64,000 nucleotides of DNA. Source: Paracoccaceae bacterium (lineage in GTDB: Bacteria; Pseudomonadota; Alphaproteobacteria; Rhodobacterales; Rhodobacteraceae). The position numbers were made by a program, and so were the translations under genes. The DNA is taken from assembly GCA_026706985.1 (NCBI GenBank), contig JAPOXR010000061.1, positions 45,145 to 109,144 of the forward strand, given 5' to 3'. The notes under the pieces are model-generated. The model did not search any database. It worked only from the letters and a program-made list of their open reading frames with translations, and was not told where the DNA came from. Position 1 is the first letter of the stretch, and the number at the start of each line of letters is the position of its first letter. Shown piece by piece: positions 44,677 through 53,798 of the stretch.

Positions 44677-46620
44677 CTTGACTTCAGACTTTTTCAAAGA
44701 CAACTTATTGAAAAAGCTTGACTGCTGCCCCGAAAGGGGCACTACAGCTGCGGATTTCCGGGGGGCTCAGGACTGTTTTCGGGGGCGGCCGCGCCGTTTT
44801 TGCCGCGTTTCGGCCCGCGGCGGCTCCGGCGGTTCGATCACGAACGGCCGGGCGGGCCATTTCAGGCCCAGCGTCCTGTAGATCTCCTTCGCGTCGGGCG
44901 GCGCGGCGTGCGGCAGGCCGTATTTTCCGCGCCCGCCCTTTCCGCTCAGCACGCTGAACTGCAGCTCGGCGAGCGCCCTGCGTATGCGGTCCGGGCTCAT
45001 CGGATTCCCGCGCGCCTCCAGGCGGCGGCGCAGATGCTGCAGGCAGCAGAAGGCCATGTAGCAGATGGCGATGTGGGCGCGGATCCGCCGCGGTTTCCAA
45101 TGGAACACCGGGCGGATCCTGAGATCGCTCTTGTTGGCCCGGAAGCAGGCCTCGATCTCGGAGAGCTTCCGGTACTGGGTGACCAGACCGCGCGGATCGG
45201 CGTCATCACAGCCCCAGGCCATGATCCCCCGCAGCCCGTCCCAGCGGGCCGCGGCGGCGATCTTCGCCTCGTTCAGCGTCACCCTGCCGTCCGGAAAGTC
45301 GAGAAAGCGCGCCACGCCGCGGCCGCACTGCGCGGCCGCGGTTCCGCTTCTTGCGAGGCGGGCCCGCAGCCTTTCGATCCGGCGGGCGCGGTCCCTCCCG
45401 TCCTTGCGGGCCCGCTTCGGCGAATGCGTGGCGATCAGCCGGCCGCCGCCGGTTTCGATTTCGCGCAGGCTCCCGGCGGATTCACCCCAGGGGGCGTAGC
45501 CCTCAGGGTCGAGAATCAGCCGTTTCTCGGCCGCGCTCCGGTTTTTCAGCCGCGCGCCGAGAATATACGGCGTGCCCCGCGCCCGGAGGGCGGCCTCGTC
45601 CGCGGCGCTGATCATGGCCGCGTCGGCGACCACGGTGAGCCGCGTCCCCGGAAGCCGGCTCTCCAGCCTCTCAAGGGCCGAGACCAGCGTTCCGCCCTCG
45701 TAGGCGTTGCCGGGGAACAGCTCGTATCCCACCGGCAGCCCCTCAGGGGTGATCAGGATGGCGAACAGAACCTGGACCCGGTGCGGCTTTCCGTCCTTGC
45801 TGTGCCCCCTGGCCCGCAGCCCGTCCTCCCGCCCGCTCTCAAAATGCAGGGTCGTGGTGTCGTGGAAGACCGCCGTCATCGGCCCGGGAAGCAGCGTCTC
45901 CGCCGCCCTGAGCGAGCTCTCGCGGATCTCGGCCGTCCTGGCGTCGTCAATCAGGTCCATGGTCCGGTACACATAGTCGAGGTTCAGCGGCAGGGCGCCG
46001 TGAGCGTCCAGCCCGCGCACCGCCGCCCTTTTCGACAGCGGCTGCGCGATCCGCGCCAGCGCCAGCTCCTTGACAATCCTGTTGGCGCTCATTCTGCGCG
46101 CCCCGAACAGCCTGTCCCAGCCGAATCCGCTGTAGACCGCCCCGAAGGCCTGCCGCGTCCCGGCCTCGACCCGCCCCCCGTGCCTGCAGTCGGTGATGTC
46201 GGCGCCGGCGGGCTGCGGATTCTCCGCCGCCCGCCGGGCGAGATCGGTCAGCCCGCCGAGCTCCCTGGCGGAGAACAGCGGCTCCGTGCCGCAGCCCCGG
46301 AGCTCCTCCATCACGACCCTGGCGACGCCCTCGAGCGCCTCCAGCCCGGCACCGCTGTGCGCGGTTCCGACATGCCGCAGTACCTGCTGGCGGACCTTCG
46401 CGCCGATCCGCTCCGACCTGACGATCTGGACCTTGGTCCGGGTTTCGTCGATTCGCTTGCGCCTGATGAACATGCCCCCTCATGCCCCGAAAGCACACCC
46501 TTGTCAAGCCAAAAATTTACCAAGGGCACTACATTTGAAAAACAGCGGCCCAAAAGACACAACCCGTTGATCAACAACGATTCCCAAAAAACGGATCCGG
46601 TCAGAAAGGTATGAAGTCAA
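44677..46620 (-). mobile_element. IS1634-family insertion sequence
   Basis: An element of about 1.94 kb between the two repeat copies. Its left end CTTGACTTCA (44677-44686) is the reverse complement of TGAAGTCAAG at 46612-46621, giving a 10-bp perfect terminal inverted repeat with weaker similarity beyond. It carries one transposase gene. IS1634 from Mycoplasma is known for unusually long, variable target duplications, which agrees with the 170-171 bp seen here. The identical flanks point to a recent insertion. Confidence 0.9.
44767..46473 (-). CDS. IS1634-family transposase
   Basis: A 568-aa DDE transposase, very GC- and Arg-rich. FHDTTTLHFES carries the first catalytic Asp, TVVADAAMIS the second, and the C-terminal KLSEIEACFRANKSDLRIRP the Glu (Y-2-R/E region). 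VGYELFPGNAYEGGTL is typical of IS1634 and related IS4-group transposases. The frame is complete and appears functional. The tail is basic (RQKRRGRPRKQ). It is on the opposite strand to the transglycosylase. Confidence 0.93.
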   Translation of the reverse strand: MFIRRKRIDETRTKVQIVRSERIGAKVRQQVLRHVGTAHSGAGLEALEGVARVVMEELRGCGTEPLFSARELGGLTDLARRAAENPQPAGADITDCRHGGRVEAGTRQAFGAVYSGFGWDRLFGARRMSANRIVKELALARIAQPLSKRAAVRGLDAHGALPLNLDYVYRTMDLIDDARTAEIRESSLRAAETLLPGPMTAVFHDTTTLHFESGREDGLRARGHSKDGKPHRVQVLFAILITPEGLPVGYELFPGNAYEGGTLVSALERLESRLPGTRLTVVADAAMISAADEAALRARGTPYILGARLKNRSAAEKRLILDPEGYAPWGESAGSLREIETGGGRLIATHSPKRARKDGRDRARRIERLRARLARSGTAAAQCGRGVARFLDFPDGRVTLNEAKIAAAARWDGLRGIMAWGCDDADPRGLVTQYRKLSEIEACFRANKSDLRIRPVFHWKPRRIRAHIAICYMAFCCLQHLRRRLEARGNPMSPDRIRRALAELQFSVLSGKGGRGKYGLPHAAPPDAKEIYRTLGLKWPARPFVIEPPEPPRAETRQKRRGRPRKQS

Positions 46621-46791
46621 GAAACTACGTCATGCGGGTCATGGAAGCGATTTCCGTCTACCGTATTCGTTTGGCCGGCGAGAGTCTGCCTATTCGAATT
46701 TCCGATGATCTCGGGAACGGCTGACGGTTCCGGTTGTCACCCGCTGCCGCCATAATGTGAACAGCCCGGCGAGCACAATCAAAACACTGCC
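46621..46791 (+). repeat. Right copy of the 171-bp direct repeat flanking the IS1634-type element
   Basis: Identical to 44506-44676. It includes the stop codon and last codons of the DMT transporter gene on the minus strand, and a non-functional copy of the last 104 bp of the transglycosylase gene. Confidence 0.93.
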
Positions 46792-47595
46792 GGAGACCAC
46801 ATGCGTGGCAAGTTCCTCGCCGAAAACCGTAAGCCCAATGGCCGACGCGAACACCAGGTGAAAATAGGCGAAAGGCTGAACAACACTGGCTTCCGAGGCT
46901 TCATAGCATTTGATCAGGCAGAAATGGCCGGCGGAACCGGTCAGGCACAGCAGCGCCATCCATAACCAGTCTGAACCCGACATCGGTTGCCAAAACCAAA
47001 TACAGGCGATGGTCGCTGTCAGGGTGCCGCCGATTCCAGTCCAGAAAAAACTTGTCTCGGCCGAATCCCGCCTTGCGGCATAGCGCGTCAGCAGACTGTA
47101 AAGTGCAAACATACCGGCGCTTAGAAACGCGGCAAGCGACCAGGGTGAGAACACCGCCGCACCCGGTTGAACAATCACCAGCATGCCGGCGAATCCGACA
47201 AGAATTGCCACCCAGCGACGCCATCCGACACTTTCGCCCAGCACCACGCCGGAAAGTGCCGCCACAAGCAAAGGATGACAGGCGAACAGGGCATGCGCAT
47301 CAACTAGGCCGACACGGACAATCGCCCACATCATCACGATCATTTCGGTTGCCAGCAATGCGCCTCGGAACATCTGCAATATCGGCTGCGAAGTCCTGGC
47401 AACCGCACGGATGCCGCCGCGTTTCGAAGCTGAAACCGCCAGCACGAAGATCGCGAAGAACCAGTAGCGGATCAGCACCACCATCATCGGGTTGTAGGTC
47501 ACGGAAAGATATTTCGAGATTCCGTCCTGAAAGGCGAAAATGAGCGACGCCGCAGTCATGAAAGCGATCCCGAGGCGGTGATTGGAACCGGTCAC
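46690..47595 (-). CDS. DMT-superfamily (EamA) transporter
   Basis: A 301-aa inner-membrane protein with about ten helices in two EamA repeats. ALFACHPLLVAALSGVVLGESVGWRRW ends the first repeat, and HLVFASAIGLTVFGEELATHVVSGSVLIVLAGLF ends the second. GTG 47595 overlaps the mnmD stop as GTGA with AGGGAG seven bases before it, and is preferred to TTG 47619. Its last ~100 bp lie in the right copy of the 171-bp repeat. The substrate is unknown. Confidence 0.86.
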   Translation of the reverse strand: MTGSNHRLGIAFMTAASLIFAFQDGISKYLSVTYNPMMVVLIRYWFFAIFVLAVSASKRGGIRAVARTSQPILQMFRGALLATEMIVMMWAIVRVGLVDAHALFACHPLLVAALSGVVLGESVGWRRWVAILVGFAGMLVIVQPGAAVFSPWSLAAFLSAGMFALYSLLTRYAARRDSAETSFFWTGIGGTLTATIACIWFWQPMSGSDWLWMALLCLTGSAGHFCLIKCYEASEASVVQPFAYFHLVFASAIGLTVFGEELATHVVSGSVLIVLAGLFTLWRQRVTTGTVSRSRDHRKFE

Positions 47596-48281
47596 CGGCT
47601 GACTCCCTTGCGACCACAACTCATATGTCTCTTGTCACCGAAACCGGCCTGCCTCCGCACATTGAACCCGGCATCGGCAAGCGACCGGCGGATCTGACCG
47701 GCGGCGGTATAGGTGGCAAAGCTTCCCCCTTCCGCGGTTTTTGATGCCACAGCCCGAAGAAGATCCGGTTCCCATAACTCGGGATTGCACCGGGGAGCAA
47801 ACCCGTCGAGGAACCATGCATCGGCTTCGCCGATCCATTGCGGCACCGTGTCGCGCGCATCGCCGATGATCAGTGTGAACTCGATCCCGGCAAGTCTGAA
47901 ACCGGTCATGCCGGGATCCCAGCGTTCGATCACGGCTTCGGCAATGTGCCTCAGTTCCGGGAATTGCGCGGCGGCGCGGCGCATCTCCGAAGCGGGCAGC
48001 GGATAGGCCTCGAAACCCGTATAGCGCAGTCGACCCGCAATGCCGTTCAGTTTCCAGCATTGCATTGCGGCGAATAGGTTCAGACCGGTGCCGAAGCCGA
48101 GTTCGGCGATACGGAACCCCGGTTGGAACCGGGCTGGCAGATCATTGCCGCGGAGAAAGACATACCGTGCCTCGGCCAGCCCGTCCGTGGAGTCATAATA
48201 GCGATCACCATAGCGCCGCGAGTGCGGTGTCTTTCCATCCGGCCAACGCAGCGGTTCTTCCTGAAGTTGGTCAATATGCAT
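47592..48281 (-). CDS. mnmD: tRNA 5-methylaminomethyl-2-thiouridine methyltransferase, MnmD type
   Basis: A 229-aa SAM-dependent methyltransferase without the oxidase domain of MnmC. The start LRWPDGKTPHSRRYGDRYYDSTDGLAEARYVFL is the MnmC N-domain signature, then IAELGFGTGLNLF (SAM loop) and WFLDGFAPRCNPELW. It would finish the mnm5s2U modification at tRNA position 34. Start 48281 (MHIDQLQEE). It is divergent from an FAD oxidoreductase resembling MnmC's other half (48-bp gap) and overlaps the DMT gene downstream. Confidence 0.9.
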   Translation of the reverse strand: MHIDQLQEEPLRWPDGKTPHSRRYGDRYYDSTDGLAEARYVFLRGNDLPARFQPGFRIAELGFGTGLNLFAAMQCWKLNGIAGRLRYTGFEAYPLPASEMRRAAAQFPELRHIAEAVIERWDPGMTGFRLAGIEFTLIIGDARDTVPQWIGEADAWFLDGFAPRCNPELWEPDLLRAVASKTAEGGSFATYTAAGQIRRSLADAGFNVRRQAGFGDKRHMSCGRKGVSR

Positions 48282-48329
48282 GGCGTCAATTAAGATTCGG
48301 GAAAACGACAATGGGAGACTGCGGAGCCC

Positions 48330-49367
48330 ATGGCAATTGCGGATGTCGAGATATTCGGAGGTGGCATTTTCGGTCTGGCGGTGGCTTTCTCCTGCGCCAG
48401 ACGCGGAGTGTCAGTCCGGGTCGTCGAAAAGCGGCGCATCGGTTCCGGTGCCAGCGGCGGAATTCTAGGCACATTGGCTCCGCATGTGCCCGACAATTGG
48501 AACCCGAAGAAGCAGTTCCAGTTCGAAAGTCTCACCATGGCAGGCACCTGGTGGTCTGATGCCGAACACCACAGCGGTCTCGCTTGCTCATATGTGCGGA
48601 ACGGGCGCTTCCAGCCTATCGCCGATGAAAGCGCTATGCGGCTTGCCGTTGAGCGGCAGAAGGCGGCCCGGCGAAACTGGGGTCGTGCCGCCGAGTGGCA
48701 AATCCTGAAGCCGGAATCCACTTGGGTTCCCGAAACAGAAACCGGATATGCGGTCTTTGACACGCTCTCGGCGCAAATCCAGCCAAGAAATGCGCTGCAC
48801 TGTCTGGCCGAAGCGGTACGCAGGCTCGGCGGCGACATCAGCGAGGGCTGTGCCGACAGCAACGGAGCCGCCGCCACAGTGCACGCAACAGGATTTGAAG
48901 GGCTGCTCACACTCAACTCTGAACTCGGATTGACCGTCGGCAGAGGCGAAAAGGGTCAGGCGGCGTTGTTCGTCTGCGACCATGCGGACAGCGCGCAGGT
49001 CTTCGCCGAGGGTATCCATCTTGTGCCGCATCAGGATGGGAACATCGCTGTCGGCTCGACATCTGAACGCAATCACAATGGCCGAACGGATACGGATCAA
49101 CGTCTTGAGCGGTTGATTGAAAAGTCACGGCACCTGTTTCCGCGCCTGCGCAAAGTGCCCGTTATCGGTCGCTGGGCCGGTATCAGGCCCCGCGCATCAA
49201 GCCGGGCACCGCTGTTGGGACCCTATCCGGGTAAGCCAGACCACTACATTGTCAATGGCGGGTTCAAGATCGGATTCGGCCTCGCGCCGAAAATCGGCGA
49301 AACCATGGCCGACCTCATTCTGCTCGGCAGAGACAACATCCCCGATGCGTTTCTGCCGCCGGGATGA
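48330..49367 (+). CDS. FAD-dependent oxidoreductase, MnmC C-domain-like (DAO family)
   Basis: A 345-aa protein with the FAD dinucleotide motif DVEIFGGGIFGLAVAFSCARRG at the N-terminus and the C-terminal INGGFKIGFGLAP-type FAD segment (visible as IVNGGFKIGFGLAPKIGE). GASGGILGTLAPHVPDNWN is typical of MnmC2 and glycine-oxidase relatives. Divergent placement next to mnmD suggests it removes the carboxymethyl group of cmnm5s2U, completing a split MnmC. A glycine-oxidase-like role (ThiO) is the main alternative. Confidence 0.78.
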   Translation: MAIADVEIFGGGIFGLAVAFSCARRGVSVRVVEKRRIGSGASGGILGTLAPHVPDNWNPKKQFQFESLTMAGTWWSDAEHHSGLACSYVRNGRFQPIADESAMRLAVERQKAARRNWGRAAEWQILKPESTWVPETETGYAVFDTLSAQIQPRNALHCLAEAVRRLGGDISEGCADSNGAAATVHATGFEGLLTLNSELGLTVGRGEKGQAALFVCDHADSAQVFAEGIHLVPHQDGNIAVGSTSERNHNGRTDTDQRLERLIEKSRHLFPRLRKVPVIGRWAGIRPRASSRAPLLGPYPGKPDHYIVNGGFKIGFGLAPKIGETMADLILLGRDNIPDAFLPPG

Positions 49368-49447
49368 AGCACTGCCGGTTGCTTGAGACCGACAGAGGCT
49401 GCTTGTATGGAACCATCGGCTGGAGTGGCTGAAAAGGCAGACGAAAG

Positions 49448-50374
49448 ATGGATAATGTTGTCGCGCCAAAGGGTGTCTATGCGGCCGTCGCCACTCCCCT
49501 GAAAGCCAATCTCGACCCCGACCATACCCGCTTTCTGGAACATTGCCGCTGGTTGCTGAGCCATGGCTGTGATGGTCTGGCACCGCTCGGGACAACCGGA
49601 GAAGCCAATTCAATCGGGATGACCGGAAAATTGGAACTGATCCGATTCCTGGCGGAAAGCGGGCTACCGATGCGGCGCATGATCATCGGCACCGGCTCAA
49701 CATCAATCGAAGACACGGTTGAACTTTCGCGGGCGGCGATCAAAGCGGGAGCCGCCGGCCTGCTCATGCTGCCGCCTTTCTATTACACCAACCCAACCGA
49801 AGACGGGCTGTTCGACTATTTCTCGGAAGTGGTGAAGCGCCTGGCTCCGCCGCAGCCGCAGATCTATCTCTACCATATTCCGATGTTCACTGATGTGGGA
49901 ATTCCCCTTGGGCTTGTCGGCCGGTTACGGCAGACCTTCCCGGGCATCTTTGTGGGCCTCAAGGACAGTGACGGAAATTTCGATTACACATTGTCCTTTC
50001 TGCAGGCTTTCCCGGGCTTTGCCGCGTTTTCCGGATCCGAGGAATTCGCCATGCGCAACCTGGTTGCAGGTGGCTGGGGCTGTATTTCAGCGACTGTCAA
50101 TTTTTCTGCCCCGCTGGTGGCGCATCGGATCGCTAACCGATCAACGGATAACCGCGCATTGGAGGAATCCATCAATCAATTGCGCCGGAAAATTGCCGCT
50201 GCCGGCACCATCAGTGGCACCAAGGCCTGCCTCGCCCAGTATAAGAATGACCCGGAATGGAAACGGTGCATGCCGCCGAACATCGAAGCGGAAGGCGATT
50301 TCTCACTGTCGCGCCTGTTCGAATCACTCCAGCCGATCGACGAATTGCAGGAGCTGTACCGCCCGGTCAGATGA
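49448..50374 (+). CDS. Dihydrodipicolinate synthase-family aldolase/lyase (DapA paralogue)
   Basis: A 308-aa TIM-barrel aldolase of the NAL/DHDPS family. GTTGEANSIG, PPFYYTNPTEDGLFDYF and GLKDSDGNF with the Schiff-base Lys are present. The loop after the catalytic Tyr reads YHIPMFTDVG and lacks the Arg of true DapA (YNIPGR at 41585..42460), so it probably acts on another keto-acid or sugar-acid. It is transcribed away from the oxidoreductase with an 80-bp gap and converges with the aminotransferase (8-bp overlap). Confidence 0.85.
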   Translation: MDNVVAPKGVYAAVATPLKANLDPDHTRFLEHCRWLLSHGCDGLAPLGTTGEANSIGMTGKLELIRFLAESGLPMRRMIIGTGSTSIEDTVELSRAAIKAGAAGLLMLPPFYYTNPTEDGLFDYFSEVVKRLAPPQPQIYLYHIPMFTDVGIPLGLVGRLRQTFPGIFVGLKDSDGNFDYTLSFLQAFPGFAAFSGSEEFAMRNLVAGGWGCISATVNFSAPLVAHRIANRSTDNRALEESINQLRRKIAAAGTISGTKACLAQYKNDPEWKRCMPPNIEAEGDFSLSRLFESLQPIDELQELYRPVR

Positions 50375-51578
50375 GCGCCCTGACACTTTCCTCCAGCCGA
50401 TCAACCGCCTCGTCAAGCACCTCGTCAGCGACCGAGAAACTCAATCTGAAATAGCCGCCGCCGGAAAATTCCAGCCCCGGTACCAGCGATACACCCGCCG
50501 CATGCAGGAAATACTCGCACAGACCGGTATCATCCTGCAGCCTGATACCGGCGGGAGTGGTTCGGCCGAATAGATGTCGGCATTCAACGAAACTGTAAAA
50601 TGCGCCTTCCGGCTTGATCGGGCGGAGACCGGGTATTGCCGAGATTCGCTGCAGCAGGCGGTCGCGCCGGCGCAGATAGGCGGCTTTACAGGCGGCGATA
50701 AAGCGATCTGACTGCTCCGTTTCCGTCAATGCCGCCAGCGCCGCCGCCTGCCCGATCGAGGATGGGTTGGTGGTGGACTGGCTTTGCAGTCTGGCCATCG
50801 CGGTAATCAATTGCCGCGGCCCGGTGGCATAGCCGATACGCCACCCGGTCATGGCGTGGGACTTTGAAACACCGTTGACGGTCAACACCCGCCCGGCGAT
50901 ATCCGGTGCGACTTCGGCCATGGTAGCGAAGCGCAGCCCGTCAAAAGTGATCTTTTCGTAAATGTCGTCACACATCACAGCGACACGCGGATGGTGGCGC
51001 AGCAATCCGGCGATCTCGCCGAGTTCCTCCCTGCTGTAAACTGAACCTGTAGGATTGCAGGGCGAATTGAGAATAATCCAGCGTGTGCTGTCGCTGATTT
51101 TCGCCTCCAACTGCGTCACATCCACCTTGAACCCGTCCACTTCGGCGCAGGCAACCAAAACCGGCCGTCCGCCGGCAATCATTGTCATGTCCGGATAGCT
51201 GACCCAGGAAGGGGTTGGTATGAGAACCTCATCCCCCGGCTCAACACTCGCCATCAGTGCATTGAAAATGAGCTGCTTGGCACCGGTGCCGACGATAACG
51301 CTGTCCCCGGTGCAGTCGATATTGTTTTCCCTACGGAACTTTTCCGCAACCGCGGCGCGGAGTTCCACTGTGCCGGTGATTTCGGTGTAGCGTGTCTGTC
51401 CCGCCACCATGGCGCGGTGGGCAGCTTCAACGATGAAACCGGGCGTGTCAAAATCCGGCTCTCCGACATTCAGCTTCAACACACGCTTGCCCGAAGCTTC
51501 CAATTTTCCGGTGATCCGCGCGATCCGCGCTGTGCCGGATTCGCGGGCGGTTGCCATCCGGCCGGCGATTTGCATCAT
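50367..51578 (-). CDS. Pyridoxal-phosphate aminotransferase, AspC class I
   Basis: A 403-aa class I aminotransferase. LNVGEPDFDTPGFI near the N-terminus, NSPCNPTGSVYS, DDIYEKITFDG and NGVSKSHAMTGWRIGYATG with the PLP Lys mark the alphaproteobacterial aspartate/prephenate aminotransferase group. It likely transaminates aspartate or aromatic precursors. It overlaps the stop of a small upstream ORF by four bases (ATGA), suggesting co-translation. Specificity needs biochemical data. Confidence 0.93.
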   Translation of the reverse strand: MMQIAGRMATARESGTARIARITGKLEASGKRVLKLNVGEPDFDTPGFIVEAAHRAMVAGQTRYTEITGTVELRAAVAEKFRRENNIDCTGDSVIVGTGAKQLIFNALMASVEPGDEVLIPTPSWVSYPDMTMIAGGRPVLVACAEVDGFKVDVTQLEAKISDSTRWIILNSPCNPTGSVYSREELGEIAGLLRHHPRVAVMCDDIYEKITFDGLRFATMAEVAPDIAGRVLTVNGVSKSHAMTGWRIGYATGPRQLITAMARLQSQSTTNPSSIGQAAALAALTETEQSDRFIAACKAAYLRRRDRLLQRISAIPGLRPIKPEGAFYSFVECRHLFGRTTPAGIRLQDDTGLCEYFLHAAGVSLVPGLEFSGGGYFRLSFSVADEVLDEAVDRLEESVRALI

Positions 51579-51769
51579 GATCCGAAAAACAATCTCAAAT
51601 GCCCTGCGGGAAGACCTGCAAAGACAGTTTCAGCGCGCAGCGCAGCCCGGACAGGCCCGGCGGCCAAAGGTTTTGATCCGATCAATCCGCGGATCATGAA
51701 ATGTATCTCCAATTCCGTCCCGGCGGCCTGAAAGGTCTGCACTGTCGGGCGAACACCATGCTCGGCCAT
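51575..51769 (-). CDS. Small protein upstream of the aminotransferase gene
   Basis: A 64-aa frame beginning MAEHGVRPTVQTFQ, with a very strong ribosome binding site (GAGGAGG, eight bases before ATG) and an ATGA overlap with the aminotransferase. It contains no recognised domain; the middle is mildly hydrophobic (FMIRGLIGSKPLAAGPVRAAL). The binding site and coupling are the main evidence that it is translated, possibly as a leader that sets aminotransferase expression. Confidence 0.45.
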   Translation of the reverse strand: MAEHGVRPTVQTFQAAGTELEIHFMIRGLIGSKPLAAGPVRAALRAETVFAGLPAGHLRLFFGS

Positions 51770-52208
51770 TTGCCTGCCTCCTCAGTTCGGTCCGGTAACC
51801 GGTCATGCCAGCATGACATCAGGCTCCATGCAGATTTCTTCAACCAACCGCAAACCCCATTCTTCACCCGGAGATGTTCATGCGCAAAATGACAACCTCT
51901 CATCCTGAATGATGTCGGCTGCAATTCCCCACTTGGATTCATCCTTTGGCTTTCGTGGTGCGGGCACGGCAAAATGCAATCTCCTTCAAGCCTGCGGCAA
52001 ATTCCCTGGCTTTGTGTGATCACTGCTGTCCATCGGCAAGATTGCGGGATGGTTCATACGGCTTCCCCTGCGGAATCCGTACGCTATAATCGGAATTATC
52101 CGTTAACGGTTTTTCATGTGGCGGCCCTATTCTACCGCCGGAATCATTCAGCAGGAGACGTTCATTTCTGCTGAACCAATGACGGTTAACGGAACTGGAG
52201 TTGAAGAT
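51770..52208. other. 439-bp gap before the P-loop ATPase gene
   Basis: No supported gene. TATAAT at 52085-52090 could be a -10 element for the ATPase gene, without a clear -35. Track ORFs here (51694..52023, 51701..51892, 51974..52174) are unconvincing. Confidence 0.4.
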
Positions 52209-53546
52209 ATGGTCAATTTCCCGGGACTTGAGAAATTCATCGAGAGTTCGGAGGGTAAGGATCCGCCCGTGTTCGCGGGTCGGCAGGATGAACTGGATGC
52301 GCTTTCCCACGCCGCCGGGAGCACCTGGAGCCTCGCCCGCGAGGTGGGCAGCCGGGGACTGAGCAAGCGCACCCGCATCATCCACGGTGCCCCGGGAGCC
52401 GGCAAGAGTTCGCTCCTGTCGGAGCTGGCACGCAGGCTGCATGCCTCTCCGGCGGAAACGGGTCAGCCGCGGCTGCTCTACACGACCAGTTCCGCAGTCA
52501 GCGAGGACACAAGCGATATACTGGCGCAGCTTGAGAATCTGGCGCGGCTCGATACCGACAGCTGGAATCAGCGGCTGAAGAGAGTTGCATCCCATTTCAA
52601 TTTTTCAGCGGGCGCGGGGCCGTTCGGTGTCGGATTCAACCCCATGGATGCTACACATGGCAGACCCCGGACCGTCAGTGAACTGAAAACCCGTCTGCCG
52701 GCGGACCGCTGGCAGGCCCCGGTGGTTCTGGCCATTGACGAGTTCCAGAACATTACCGATGGTATGCATATGCCGGAGGTGAAACTGACGCTTCAGTCCC
52801 TGCATGAGGCTGTCCACGGCCTGCCGGTTCTGCTGGTTCTGGCGGGTCTCGGCAACGCACCGGCGATTGCGGGAGGGGCCGGACTGACCCGCGGCCTGAC
52901 GACAACCGGCATCGGCTGTCTGGAAGCGGAGGAGGCCCGCGGGCTGGTGCGTGGCTGGTGCCGGCATTTCGGGGTTGATCCGGCGGGACATGGTGAACGG
53001 CTCGACCGGCTTGCCGCGGACACCGAGGGCTGGCCGCGGCACCTGCACTTCGCGCTGCAGGCCCTCGCGGGTGAAATGGTCCGCCCCGGTGTGGACGGTC
53101 AGCTGTCCGGTGTCCGCTGGAGCGTTGTGATGGAGAGGAACCTGGAGCTGCGGCGCAATTACTACAACAGACAGCAGAGCCCGGTGATGCGTGAGTCTGC
53201 ATATCTCGTCGCCGCTGTGCTGCGGGACCTGCAGCCCGACAGAGGTTTGATAGGTGTTAAATGGTTGATCCGGAAACACAGTAAAGATGAACCGGGCTGG
53301 GACCTTCCGACCGGCATGGATGCGTCTGAATTCGTCGGCCACCTGATTCATCAGGGGGCGTTGCAAGAGGACATCAATGGTGAGGTTGTCTGTCCGATTC
53401 CGAGTTTCCGGAGCTTTCTGGTAAAGAGGGGGGAGCCTGTTCCGGAGCCGGAGGTCGGGGCACCGGAGCCCGAACCCCGTCCGGTGGACAAAAGACTCCT
53501 GGACTATGACGACCCGTCCGGCGGGCCGTCACCCGGTGGCTGGTGA
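52209..53546 (+). CDS. P-loop AAA/STAND-type ATPase of unknown role
   Basis: A 445-aa protein with an ORC/CDC6- or STAND-like ATPase domain. Walker A is IIHGAPGAGKSSLLSELA (about residue 58), Walker B is VVLAIDEFQNI, and a winged-helix-like region follows. The C-terminal ~50 residues are proline/glutamate-rich with repeated PEPE-type pairs (VPEPEVGAPEPEPRP), then a Gly-Pro tail. ATG 52209 has GGAG eight bases upstream; the track's 52116 and ATG 52179 lack one. It lies where dnaE2's C-terminus is missing. No recognised partner is nearby. Confidence 0.65.
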   Translation: MVNFPGLEKFIESSEGKDPPVFAGRQDELDALSHAAGSTWSLAREVGSRGLSKRTRIIHGAPGAGKSSLLSELARRLHASPAETGQPRLLYTTSSAVSEDTSDILAQLENLARLDTDSWNQRLKRVASHFNFSAGAGPFGVGFNPMDATHGRPRTVSELKTRLPADRWQAPVVLAIDEFQNITDGMHMPEVKLTLQSLHEAVHGLPVLLVLAGLGNAPAIAGGAGLTRGLTTTGIGCLEAEEARGLVRGWCRHFGVDPAGHGERLDRLAADTEGWPRHLHFALQALAGEMVRPGVDGQLSGVRWSVVMERNLELRRNYYNRQQSPVMRESAYLVAAVLRDLQPDRGLIGVKWLIRKHSKDEPGWDLPTGMDASEFVGHLIHQGALQEDINGEVVCPIPSFRSFLVKRGEPVPEPEVGAPEPEPRPVDKRLLDYDDPSGGPSPGGW

Positions 53547-53798
53547 CATGGCGTAATGTTCGGAGGGTGGCGCGAATGAAATCGACCGCTGCAGGTAATT
53601 ATACTTCATGGTCGGGCCGGCATATCTTTGCTTTTGCAGTGCGTAACGCGTTGACCTGAATGGGTGACGTGATTGGATAACTCTATAAGCCGGATCGGAA
53701 CCGTCATCTGCGCCGCTTGATGGATTGCCGCTGCCGGGCTGATTTTCGTCTGATCCGGGACGGGTCCAGGCGACGGATGGAGTTCCCGTAATTGGTCT
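53547..53798. other. 252-bp gap between the ATPase gene and truncated dnaE2
   Basis: No gene or clear inverted repeat is visible. It is the likely breakpoint region where dnaE2's C-terminus was lost. No continuation of the OB-fold reading frame is found here or in the ATPase gene. Confidence 0.4.

Noticed and set aside
44800-46614. 604-aa plus-strand ORF across the IS element
   Set aside because: Antisense shadow of the very GC-rich transposase gene; Pro/Arg-rich low-complexity translation.
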